DNA from: Strigops habroptila
Taxonomy: Eukaryota; Chordata; Aves; Psittaciformes; Psittacidae
Assembly: GCF_004027225.2 (NCBI RefSeq)
Contig: NC_046360.1
Location: forward strand, 1,972,001-2,036,000
Direction: 5' to 3'
Length of the DNA stretch: 64,000 nt
Position 1 is the stretch's first letter. Each line of letters opens with the position of its first letter. Under the pieces are notes generated by a model that saw nothing but the letters and a program-made list of their open reading frames with translations, did no database searches and was not told where the DNA came from. The position numbers were made by a program, and so were the translations under genes. Shown here one piece after another: positions 1 to 10,400 of the stretch.

Positions 1-18
1 TGCCCCTCTCTCTTTCAG

Positions 19-3000
19 GTGGATCTTTCCGTCACTTCCTTTGGCAAGTCTGCAAAGAGCTGCAGAGCTCCTCACTCTCCCTGCTCCTCTTGTGCCCCAG
101 CTCTGCAGTCAATAAGAATAAGGTGTGATAATCTCAGCACAAGAAGTGATCTTGCTTTTCTCTCTTTGAACGCATGTGTTTGAATGGGAGTAGAACACAT
201 TCAGTTAGTGACAGAAACTTCAGGTCCTTGAAGAAGCACCCATGTAGTCAAAGGTGCAAAGTGGAGCAGAATGAAGTCTCCTGTTTGAAGCTCACTTAGA
301 GTGAATCTGGTTCAGTTGTTTGAATTAGAGATTGTCTATCCCAAACTAGTGAAGTCATATTCTGCTGGTATTACTCTGGGAATGTTGCCAGGCAAGTCAG
401 TCACATTGCTAGTAGAATAAGACGCTCCATCTATGCTATTTAATGCATATTTTGCAGTAGAAGTATTATAGAAACAAGATAAATCTTATGGCCCAAAGAA
501 TTTACAGTAGTTCAGGTACAGTTCCTTCCTAGGAGTACTCACAGGGCAGTAAAACAGGTCATTCCCCTGAGCTTAAGACCCACTACATCACAAACCTGGC
601 TTTGCATGTCCAGACTGTATTTCAGGAACATCCCATAACTGAAAGATACCAAACTGATAATGCAAATACAGAAAAGTCCTGTGAATGCTGCTTAACAGCT
701 TGTGAGAGCGGGGCTCTCGAGGACACCAGCTCTGTGGTATTGCTTTTGACCAGTGAGTGGTAACGTGACACAGTCTCACTGTATAATACAGACAGGCTCC
801 GTGCCACACTGAGCAAATCCTTTTGTGGCCAACTCAACAGTGTTCAGCACGTTCACATCAGGGGTTTCACAAGCCTCTTAACCCGTGGGCCTGCAGGGTG
901 TCCATCCGTTGTTAAATTCTGGTTTGTGTCTGCTCTGTTCTCTCAGGGGAAGTACATCCTGACACCCAGCCCCATCACCTATGCGGAGGAGCAGCTCTTC
1001 CACTTCTTTGGGCAGCTCTTGGGTATTGCGATCCGAGCAGATGTTCCTCTGCCGCTTGACCTCCTGCCCTCCTTCTGGAAGACCCTGGTGGGAGAGCCAC
1101 TGGATCCCGATGTTGATCTCCAGGAAGCTGACATCCTCACCTACAACTATGTCAAGAAATTTGAAAACGTAAGTAATCTTCTTCCTCTTCCCTCCTCCTT
1201 TCCACACAAGCACATTGCTCCAGTAGGCGCTGACGTTCCTGCCTGCCTGACGTGGAAGCTCTTGGCTTCACAGCCAGCAGCTGGTTTTCATGTGAGAAGA
1301 GTCATGAAGTGTTTGGACTCATCTTGGTTGCAGGATTTTACATCCTGATGGCTTGGTCAAGCTGCGCAGTCTCTTCCGCTGTCAGGCACGGTGGAGTTCA
1401 GCCTTCTGAAATGTTTACTGGAACTTGGCAATGTTAAACCAGCAAAGAAGCACCAAAGCCATCACTGGCTTTCACTGTCCACGATGTCTCCAGATGATGG
1501 AGCGAGTGCACTTTGTACATTGTAGTGAGCCACGAGACCAGCGTGGTGTGACTGCTGGGTGGCAGACCCTAGTCTTGTGTTTCGTGACAGATAAACGATG
1601 AGACAGAACTGGAAGCTCTGTGTGCAGAAATTGCTTCCCAGCATCTGGCAACGGAGAGCCCCGACTGTCCTAACAAACCCTGCTGCAAGTTCACCTACCT
1701 GACCATGACAGGGGAGGAGGTGGAGCTGTGTCCCCGAGGCAGGCACATTCCCGTGGGGTAAGTAACAGCAACAGTGTCCTCCTTGACAGGACACTGCAGT
1801 GGCTTACATGGGAAAGAAGCATCTCTTGGAATTGTTTTCCAAGCACCAGGCTCTTCAGAGGTGCTTTTGTAATGAGCTGAAGGCTGGAAAGATCTGGGAA
1901 CACTTTATATTTGGCAGGAATGTGGAATCACTGGTGCCATTTAATGCCTTGTGCTCTGTAGAGGCAGGTGGGGGGTAGTGCTGCTCCGCTGTGTGCAGGT
2001 GTCAGCGAGCACCCACAGGTACGAGGGGTGTGAGTGTGAGAGAGGAGGAGGAAAGAGGAATTAAATTGGGAAGCACCAGAATGCACTTACCTTAATGCTC
2101 ACTCCTGGTTATTCAGAAGCGGAGTCTCCCCATAAAGCCTCTGTCTGTAACAGTGTGGGGCAGGGCAGGAGGGCTCCGAGGCGCTCTCCTTTCCCAGCCT
2201 GAATCCCTGCCCTTGCAGGTGGGAGAACAAGGATGTGTACGCGACAGCGATCCGGAGCCTGCGGATGCGGGAGCTGCAGACGCCGGAGTGCATGACCGCG
2301 GTGCGCGCCGGCCTGGGCTCCATCATCCCCCTGCAGCTCCTGACCACGCTGACCCCTCTGGAGATGGAGCTGAGGACCTGTGGGCTTCCATACATCAACC
2401 TGGAGTTCCTCAAGGTGAGGAGAGCTGCAGCTGCTCCGGCAAAATGTATCTGCCCTCCCCTTCCAAGCCTTTAAAGTGTAAGTGGGGGATGATTTCCAAA
2501 GGGAGAAGGAGGGAACATCTTGCTCTTTCCCCCCAGGCACACACCATGTACCAGGTGGGCTTGATGGAGACCGACCAGCACATCGAGTTCTTCTGGAGCG
2601 CGCTGGAGATGTTCACACAGGAGGAGCTCTGCAAGTTCATCAAGTTTGCCTGTAACCAGGAGCGAATCCCCTTCACGTGCCCATGCAAGGACGGGGGCCC
2701 CGACACTGCCCACGTCCCCCCCTACCCCATGAAAATCGCCCCCCCTGATGGAGCCGCAGGTGAGTGACCGGGGGCTGCTGGGCAGAGAATCCGTCCTGCT
2801 CACAGCTCCCCTGTTCTCCATTGAAACTGGTGTTTCATGCACAATGACACGTAGTGACAGGGTAAGGGGAATGGCTTTAACCTGCCAGAGATGAGATCTC
2901 AGGCAGAAGCTCTTCCCTGTGAGGGAGCTGAGGCGCTGGCACAGGGTGCCCAGAGAAGCTGTGGCTGCCCCATCCCTGGCAGTGTTCAAGGCCAGGTTGG

Positions 3001-3588
3001 ACACAGGGGCTTGGAGCAACCTGCTCTAGTGGAAGGTGTCCCTGCCCGTGGCAGGGGGTTGGAACTGGAGGAGCTTTAAGGTCCCTTCCAACCCAACCGA
3101 GTCTAATTCTGTGAAAAGAGTGGCAGGTGATTATGGCTCTAAATAAGGAGTGAGAGAACTTGGGTTTAAACCATGTAAAAATACAATTTAAATTTTAATT
3201 TAAATTTATTTAAATATTAAAATTAATTTAAAACATTGCCCTGTGGAGACACTAAGAGACTTGATACAGTATTTGTCTCGAATGCTGTTAAAATGATTGC
3301 ACTGCGGGAAGGACGTTGGCCCGAGGGCTGTGGAGCAGGGCAGTGGTGTGGGGGGTTCAGGAGCCGCACGACAGGCTGGGCTTTGACGGGGTTCAGGCAG
3401 CGACGGGCAGTGCTGGTGCATCCAACCCCTTCTGGCCCCTCTTCCCTGCAGGTTCTCCGGACTCGCGGTACATCCGCGTCGAGACGTGCATGTTCATGAT
3501 CAAGCTCCCGCAGTATTCCTCGCTGGACATCATGCTGGAGAAGCTCCGCTACGCCATCCACTACCGGGAGGATCCCCTCAGCGGCTGA
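19..3588 (+). CDS. HECTD4: HECTD4, C-terminal HECT ubiquitin-ligase domain (3' end of gene)
   Basis: These are the last six coding exons of a very large HECT-type E3 ubiquitin ligase; the 5' part lies before the window. Exons: 19-122, 947-1168, 1591-1757, 2219-2414, 2537-2759 and 3452-3588 (TGA at 3586-3588). All have AG/GT borders and join in one frame to 348 residues, about the length of a HECT domain. The N-lobe carries ITYAEEQLFHFFGQLLGIAI and PLDLLPSFWKTLVG. The last exon carries YIRVETCMFMIKLPQY, where the Cys (codon 3487-3489, 33 residues from the C-terminus) fits the catalytic thioester cysteine of HECT ligases. The protein ends REDPLSG. HECT enzymes take ubiquitin from an E2 onto this Cys before passing it to substrate. 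I assign HECTD4 from recalled sequence and from the neighbours TRAFD1 and NAA25. The first intron seen is 824 bp and the last is 692 bp, with a CR1 fragment in it. Confidence 0.93.
2853..3115 (+). repeat. CR1 LINE, 3'-end fragment
   Basis: This non-LTR retrotransposon tail lies in the last HECTD4 intron. It shows the standard order of avian CR1 3' ends: a CTTCCCTGTGAGGG block, GCGCTGGCACAGGGTGCCCA, GAAGCTGTGGCTGCCCCATC, GGCAGTGTTCAAGGCCAGGT, then GGTCCCTTCCAACCCAACC. The usual terminal ATTCTATGA-type repeat is reduced to one decayed copy (ATTCTGTGA). It is 5'-truncated, as CR1 insertions usually are, and carries no open reading frame. Ends are approximate. It sits in the sense orientation relative to HECTD4. 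Confidence 0.92.
3180..3233. repeat. AT-rich, partly palindromic low-complexity tract
   Basis: This tract of about 54 bp is almost purely A and T, built from repeated AATTTAAATT and TTTAAAT units that are largely self-complementary. It lies 65 bp past the CR1 fragment in the last HECTD4 intron. It looks like low-complexity sequence that could form hairpins; no function is shown. Confidence 0.7.
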
Positions 3589-6300
3589 GGGACCCGGAGG
3601 GGACTGTGGGATGGTTTCATGGCGCCGCCACCGTTGGAAACCCTTCGATTCCCGTACAGACGCCTCCTGTAACACTGAGGGACGAGCTGGAGGTTAATTT
3701 ATTTTCTGACCTTTTTGTTCCCGTTAACGATAATTCCTGGAAGACATTTTGTATTCGTAGACTTTGTGGTGGACTTGGTTATTTTGCTGCCTTGTTTGTG
3801 GAATATTTGTAGGATAGTTCAGTAAAGACCAGTTTGTGTCTAATTTAATTTTGAGAAACCTTTCAACATGTACATTTCTAATTTTGTAATTTAGAAGGAG
3901 ATCACCCATTGCCAACACCACACAAAGCGAGGGGGGTCCAAGACCGGGAGCGCTCGGAGGTGAAGGCTTGTGGATCGCTCCCCCCCCGCCCCAGAGTGTG
4001 TTTTGAGTTCAAAACTGGGAAAACCGGGGTGTTGGGAGGGAATTGCGTCAGGAGCGGAGCTGGTGGCGCTCCTGGCGCAGGCAGAGAACATACACAACGT
4101 CCGGCAGAAGTTTCCAGAACAGTGTCCTGTGCTCATCCTGGGTCGCTTCTGCCATTGCCTTGTCCTTGTATTTAACCAAGAAGCGAGCGCAGGCGTCGCT
4201 GCCGGGTCAATGTGGGTTTTCAGCTGGACACTGGGATTAGGAGGAGTTAGAACTGAGATAACAGTGAAAGGGCTGTAATTGAGTCGGGTTCTTGCCCTCC
4301 ATGTTCTTGGCTGTCTGCTTGGCTTAGTAACAGAATAATTTATTGTAATTAAAATATTAGCAGAAACAAAATGGCTTCTCTCTGTACGGTGCGAGATCCA
4401 CAGTCCCAGCTCCAACTCTGTGACTTCATCCTCATTCGGAACGAAGGACCAGCGTGTGGTGAGACACCCGGAGCTCAGTGTGTGCTCAAAAATGATCTTT
4501 ATCTAAGAACAAATTCTCCTGGCACTGCGGCACCGGGAGGAGGATGCAGCGAGGGAAGGCACCGAGTCCCTCCCTTGGAGATAAAGCTTCTATTTTATGT
4601 GGACAGATAACGGCAGACTATGCAGAGAGAACAATTCCCTTCGTTTGACTCTCATACGGTGTCTAACGCGTTCAGGGGTGGTTTCAAGGTGCTGCATCAA
4701 CCCCTTGTATCGTCCTTCCCTGGTGTGTTGCCCTGCACGAGGACGGCGTTGCTGTGGTCAGCACCTGGAACTCAACACAAGCAGGAACCAGGAGCGATGA
4801 TGGACGTTACTGCTCGGCTCAGCACCACGTGAGTGAAGCTCAGGGTCGTCCCGTCCCTTCTTCTGTGCTCAGCACACGCCAACCACATGGAAGGTCAGTG
4901 CTGGTGCGTGTGTCACTGCACCTTCAGGTTGGTGTTACCCATCTCTTTAAAGACACCGTACCCTGATGTGGCTCGTCCGTGGTAACGGGAGTGAAAATGC
5001 TGTATTTATTGTATATTATTGTGAATATTGGGAATGATGAGTGTGTGGTATGTGGAAGATAAAGTGTGAGTAAGAGAGCAAAGCCTGCACGAGTGTGTAT
5101 ATCCTTGTTGTGAGCGAATGGAACATGTGTGTGCAACAGTTGTAGAGGTAGTTGGTGGCGTGCGGAGTCTCCGAATCCCGTGGTTAGGAAAGCTGTTGTC
5201 ACCTTCCGCTGTGTCCTGCCTCCGCCAAGGAGCAGGCCCACAGAGGAGGAATATTTACTCTTGATTCTTGTCCATTTCCTGGTAGAAGCATAAATGTAGC
5301 TGAGAAATCACTGGGAGTAAGCGCAAACACGTGGAGTTTACAAAGACCAAGGGGAAAACTAAGCAGAAGGAATGGCTCGGAGCTGGCTTAGTCTCATAGG
5401 GATGTGCGTTCCCAGGCCGGTGCTGCCGGGAAGCGTGTGGAATGTCGGTGGTTTCTCTCTGAGGGTTGGTTTGTGTCGGGTGTAAATCTCCCATCCCAAG
5501 GCTGGACTGCTCAGGGTGGGCTGGTGGGCACGGACCTCGGTGTGCCGGTGGTGCTCGGTGTGCCAGCGCTTCCCACTGTGGCTGCTGCCATGGGCAAGGA
5601 ACTGCTGCTGCCCGTCTCCTTCCCGCGAGCCGGGGCGGCCCGAGCCCGCTGCTTGCCCTCGAGGAGCGTCTGTACCGTTACTTGATCCATATTTATTACA
5701 ATTAATTATTTATGATGACAAATAACGAACTCTTGGTCGACGCCGTTTACACCTTGTGGTGTAAATGAAGCTGCTGAGACAGGAACAACGGCGCCAACAC
5801 CAACCTGCATGGACTCCGGTTCCTTCAGGAGAAGGGCGCCCGCCTGGAGCTGGGCTGTGCTGGGGCAGGTTGGCTCCAGGGCTCTGTGCTCCAAGGAAGG
5901 AAGCGCTGCAGCAGTTCGACTGTCGCTCAAATGGCCTTTTAATTAAAGCTTTTCTAATCATCATTACTTCCTCGTGCTTTAAATGAACTTGACATTGTCT
6001 GTAATAGGCTTGTTTGTCAAAGCAAAGATGATTGGTTTGTGATGATTATTATTATTTTTTAATATATATTCATTCAGAATGTAAAATTATACTTAAATAA
6101 TGGAAAACTGCTGGAGCTGGGTCGTGGTTCCAGCTGGACACGTGTCCACCTCGGTCCTGCACACGGCGTTAACCTGTTCAGTGCTCTTGGCCATGGAGTG
6201 TACACTGCATAAAGGTGATTCCTGCCCTCCCTTCGGCTGTCCTGTGTCCTTCTTTGGGGCTGGAGATCATTAAAGCTGATTAAAGAAATCCTCCATTGCT
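3589..6300 (+). other. Probable HECTD4 3'UTR and downstream flank
   Basis: There is no coding exon on either strand here. The stretch follows the HECTD4 stop directly and has the A/T-rich blocks of a vertebrate 3'UTR, for example TTTATTGTATATTATTGTG near 5005 and AATTAATTATTTATGATGAC near 5701. I saw no canonical AATAAA on the plus strand. Variant signals are AGTAAA near 3822, ATTAAA at 4348 and near 5942, and a pair of ATTAAA at 6269 and 6279. The 3' end is placed at the last pair, but a shorter transcript is equally possible. Open frames here, including one of 174 codons antisense at 3891-4415, have no recognisable content. Confidence 0.5.
6269..6284 (+). terminator. Candidate HECTD4 poly(A) signal pair
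   Basis: Two ATTAAA hexamers, the commonest variant poly(A) signal, start at 6269 and 6279, about 2.7 kb past the HECTD4 stop. A T-rich stretch follows at about 6350-6365. This is the last reasonable plus-strand signal before the TRAFD1 3' end at about 6.9 kb. It is inferred from motif and position only. Confidence 0.35.
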
Positions 6301-6899
6301 GGAGCTGCAGGGTCTCTGCTTTAAAATCCCACTTTCAGGGGTCAAGATGCTGTAATTTGTATTTACTTGAAACAGAAATGGAAATGTCTTGCTCCATAGT
6401 GCTGCTGTGTCTCTTTACCCACCCCAGAAGCCCTTCATTGAGCCACCGTGGCTTTCCCCAGAAATGCCACCCTGAGGTTGGCTGCACCTGGGTTTAAATA
6501 CCTTTATTCTGCTGTTCTTGTACAAATCGACCCTTAAGTTGGGTGGAAGCATCCCCAAAATGACTTTATTTTAGAAGCAGGATTCCCTCCAGACATTGTC
6601 ACTTTGTGCTGTGGCCTCTGTGGCAGTGCCAAGGCCTCCAGCACCAGCCCTGCCCTGAAGAGTGATGGGCTCATTAGCCCTGCTCATGCCATCTGTGCTA
6701 CCCAGTTAATTAGGCTAATGCCCACAGTCATTATTTAAGACCTCCAGCTTTTCCATTACCTATTCCCAAAGCACAAGGGATGTGAACACACTCGTAAGAC
6801 AGTTAACAAAGACCTAATGCAGGTAAGAATGGCGCAATGTGAATGGTCACCATAGCTGTGGTCACACATCGCTTCAGAACAGATCACTGCTGCACAACG
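6301..6899. other. Intergenic spacer between convergent HECTD4 and TRAFD1
   Basis: About 600 bp separates the likely 3' ends of the two convergent genes. I see no exon, repeat family or RNA gene in it. Confidence 0.5.
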
Positions 6900-7477
6900 T
6901 TTGGGGACAGCGTTAGATAAAGTTTATTACAAGGAATTTTAAAAGCCTGGACTCTAAAACACAGCAGGGAAAAGCGTTTGCAAAGACCCCAGGGGCTCAG
7001 GGCTTGTCCTGTGCCACCCAGAACCCCCTCCCTGTGCCCCCTGGGAGCACCCGGGGCCGGGCGCCTCAGGCAGACACAACACGGAGCTTCAGGGCTTGGT
7101 GCAGAGGATGCAGTGAGCCAGCCCCTGGGGTTCCATCCCGGACCCCACGGTGCAGAGACAGCCAGAGCCTGGCCTCTGACAGACACGTGGGAGCTCCCAG
7201 CCCTGAATGGCAAAAACTCCTTCACTGGGTGGCACAAAGAGCCCTTACGGAAACATGACGCAGGTGCTGCCCAAGTTGATGTCTTGGGATGGGGTCCAGG
7301 ATAGAGCACAGCAGTAAAAGCCTGTAATATACTCTCACAAATTAAAAATACAGCTATATATATAAAACACTGCCTATAAAAATTTAAATTCATAGAAAGT
7401 CTTCAATGACACAGCAATAGAGGAATTTACTTGCGCTCGTAAATAAGTACCAGAGTGCGTAGTAACAGCGTGTAGAG
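6900..7477 (-). other. TRAFD1 3'UTR
   Basis: This is non-coding sequence between the TRAFD1 stop (7478-7480, minus) and its poly(A) signal at 6923-6928. A 169-codon antisense-looking frame at 6884-7393 (minus) falls inside it and is a chance frame. The cleavage end is approximate. Confidence 0.6.
6923..6928 (-). terminator. TRAFD1 poly(A) signal (AATAAA on the minus strand)
   Basis: TTTATT on the plus strand reads AATAAA on the minus strand, 550 bp past the TRAFD1 stop codon. It is a canonical signal in the right orientation, placing cleavage at about 6895-6915. Confidence 0.65.
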
Positions 7478-10400
7478 CTAAACGTGCTTCTCATCAGTGG
7501 TGGACCTCTGCTCCTCCGGCCGTCCAGGTGCTGAGCCCTGGGCTTTGGCCTCGAGGGGAGGGGAAAAAACAAAGTAAAAATGCAGTTTTCAGAGAGCGCT
7601 TGGTCAGAAGCAATTGACGAAACCCTCACTGAAGCTGGAGGGCTGTGAAACCAGCTCATGGGCCTGCCGCAGCCTCCCCAAGGGGTAACAGCCAGGCCCC
7701 GTCCTTACCTTGGCATTCCTGCACCTGAGGCTGCCTGGACATTCCCATGTCCCAGGGCTCCTTCCTCCTCCATTGCCGGTCCTGTGGAGGATGAACAGGG
7801 ACACTTTTGGTAGGAAGCCTACCCCCAGCTTCAGTGCCCTCCCTGCCAGGCAGACACAGGTCCCTCCCAGCAGGGAGCCTCTGGAAGCCCTTCACAGCCC
7901 GGTTACATTTACAGCAGCAGAACCAAATTCTAAGCAAACGGCAACAAGGAAAGCAAAGATGAGAGCTCACAACGGACAGATGATGAGGCATTATCCTGTG
8001 TTTTCTCCCAGTGAACCAATTTCCCCATTCTGTTTTGATATAAAAGCCCAAGTTTGTTGTTTGAAACTCAGACAAGCCCCAGCCCAATTAAACTGAGTGA
8101 AACCTTTTGAGCCCCAGGCTTAAAAATAGGGAATCCAGATCTACACCGTGTGGAAGTGAGGCCGAGGACTGGAGCGGGTTTGTCACTGACACGGAGCTGC
8201 TGCCAGCTGCAGCTCAGAACACACCAGGTCTAAGGCTGTGCCCCCACCTCCAACAGAGCAAAGCTTGTTCCTCCAGCACCACTGACCCTTTAGGGCAGGC
8301 CTGAAAGAGAAGACAAAGGCGGTACCTTGGTTGGGTTGGTGAAGCTCTGGAGCTGCTGGATGTGAAGCCTTCTGCATGGAAGTTCCGAGCAGGTCTCACA
8401 CGTGGTGTTGTCCCACCCGCAGGCTCGCCTGTGTCTCTGTTCCTTGGCCTCCCCTCATTGCCAGACACCTTCCTGGGCTTCCCTCTGGAGGCAGGAGCAT
8501 CTCCAGCTCTCATGGAAGAGGCCAGTGGTGTGTTCCTGGCGTGTGCCGTGCTACTCCGGGATTTGGGCCCTTGTGCAGGACAGCTCAGCTCCTGCTGCCC
8601 AAAGCCGCCCGTGCTCCAAGGAGAAACATCCCCTGGGAGGGCAAAATACAGCGCTTAATAGGAACAGTAAATGCAGCAACAGACATTCAGCCTGGAACAC
8701 GCAGTGCTCCTGCAGAGGTAAAGGAGAGCACATCCAGGCCTATGTTCTGCCCTCACCTTGGTGCCGGGCCCGTCTCCGAGCCAGCTCTGCTGATCCTCTT
8801 CTCTCTCTGCCGGCCCGTGGAGACGGCGGCTGCCAAGGTGGAAAGCTGGTGGCAGGGCTGGCTGGGCGCAGGTCGCAGTGGTGCTGAAGCAAAACGCACA
8901 TTTGAGTGTTTAAATGACAGCTCCAAGGACAAAAAGCAAGTTAAAAGTGATTTCCAAGTCATGCTGCCCACAGAACTGCCCCTGTTGGCTACATGTTGTA
9001 AAGGCACGATTAAAAAGCACCGAGGAACAACAAAATGGAAAGACACACAGGGGACAGAGCAAAAACAGGAGCTAGAAAGGAAAAGCAATGTTATCTTTGT
9101 CAGGTACCAGGAATCACTGTGTGGAACACAAAACTTAAAACATGGGGTGTCCATTTGTGGTTTGCAAACAAACCATATTGCTGCAACTCAGCTCCAGTCA
9201 CTAGGACTTAATAAATACCAGAAGCTGGTAGAGAAAACAGCCTTTGCACTTCCAAAATGAGACAGGCTGAGGGGAAAGAAGAGCCTTCCAAGAGCCAACT
9301 GTAATAGGGAGTGGATGGGATTCCTCCTAGTGTCACGCAAAGGATAAGCTATGAAATGTTATCAGATGTCATTTCTATTAGGAGTGATTTTACCATTCCC
9401 TAGGAGAGGAGAGGCCCAGAACAACCAAACAAAACGCAGCTTCACTGGTTTGTTAGGTAGGACTGTAAGAATGAGAGAGCTGTGAAACAGAAAGCGAGCA
9501 AGCTCAGTGTTTCCATCATTTGGCTGGAACAGGAGCAAATCCCAGAGGACTGACTCTTCTCTGCACACCCCGGATCTGCTCTTCAGGTCTACAGCAGCAT
9601 TAAAGCACCAAGTGGGCTCCTTGGTACCTGCTCAGTGTTCTGGGGCAGCAGTAACAGCTTCAGCAGTGCCAGGACCTGTTCTTTTCAGCATGAGAAGTAC
9701 CAGACACCAAGGAACTGGAATACTCTGCACCACCCATCACTTCATCAACCCACTGCTTCTCTCTCAAGTAGAGCTTCCAGTATGTTCACACCTTACCCTT
9801 CCTCTCTCTTCACATCTACCCCGAGACATTCCTCCACCTCCTAGATTTGCAGTCTGCTCTCTACTTCCTCCCTCACCTACACTTGTGTTCCTCTCCCACC
9901 TGAGCTGATTCATACATCCTGGTTTCAACATCACTTTTACGTACAAATCAAACATTTATATTGTGCAATTTCAGGGCCTTCTGTTTAGTTTTCAGCTTTC
10001 AGAACAATAGTTATTTTTCAGTGAGATCCTCAGCATAGCCCAACATTTTAGCTGGAACCCAAGAGGCTTTGTTTAGGAAGATGTGACACAGGGGATGGTT
10101 ACGTGCCACAAGGACTTGTCATAGTCCTTGAACAACTGGATGTGACACAACAGATCAAGCTCTGGTTAGTTCAGTACCTGATGGTGGAAGAGTGTCTCCT
10201 CTTCTAGTTGGATGCCACAAAATTCACACGGAATGATGATGTCTTCTTCTGCCTGGACAGCGTGGGGTTGGGACGAAGAGAGAGACCCAAAGCCTTTGGA
10301 CCCACCAGCACGCAGACCATCGTATTCCCATGGATTTGGAGAAGAACTTCTTTTACTGAATGAGGCAAAGGCACTTGCTGGGTTACAACCTGTCTGTATG

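Noticed and set aside
8376-9260. Plus-strand open frame of 294 codons
   Set aside because: It overlaps two TRAFD1 coding exons (8326-8632 and 8757-8883) antisense, so part of its openness mirrors real coding sequence; it has no recognisable domain.
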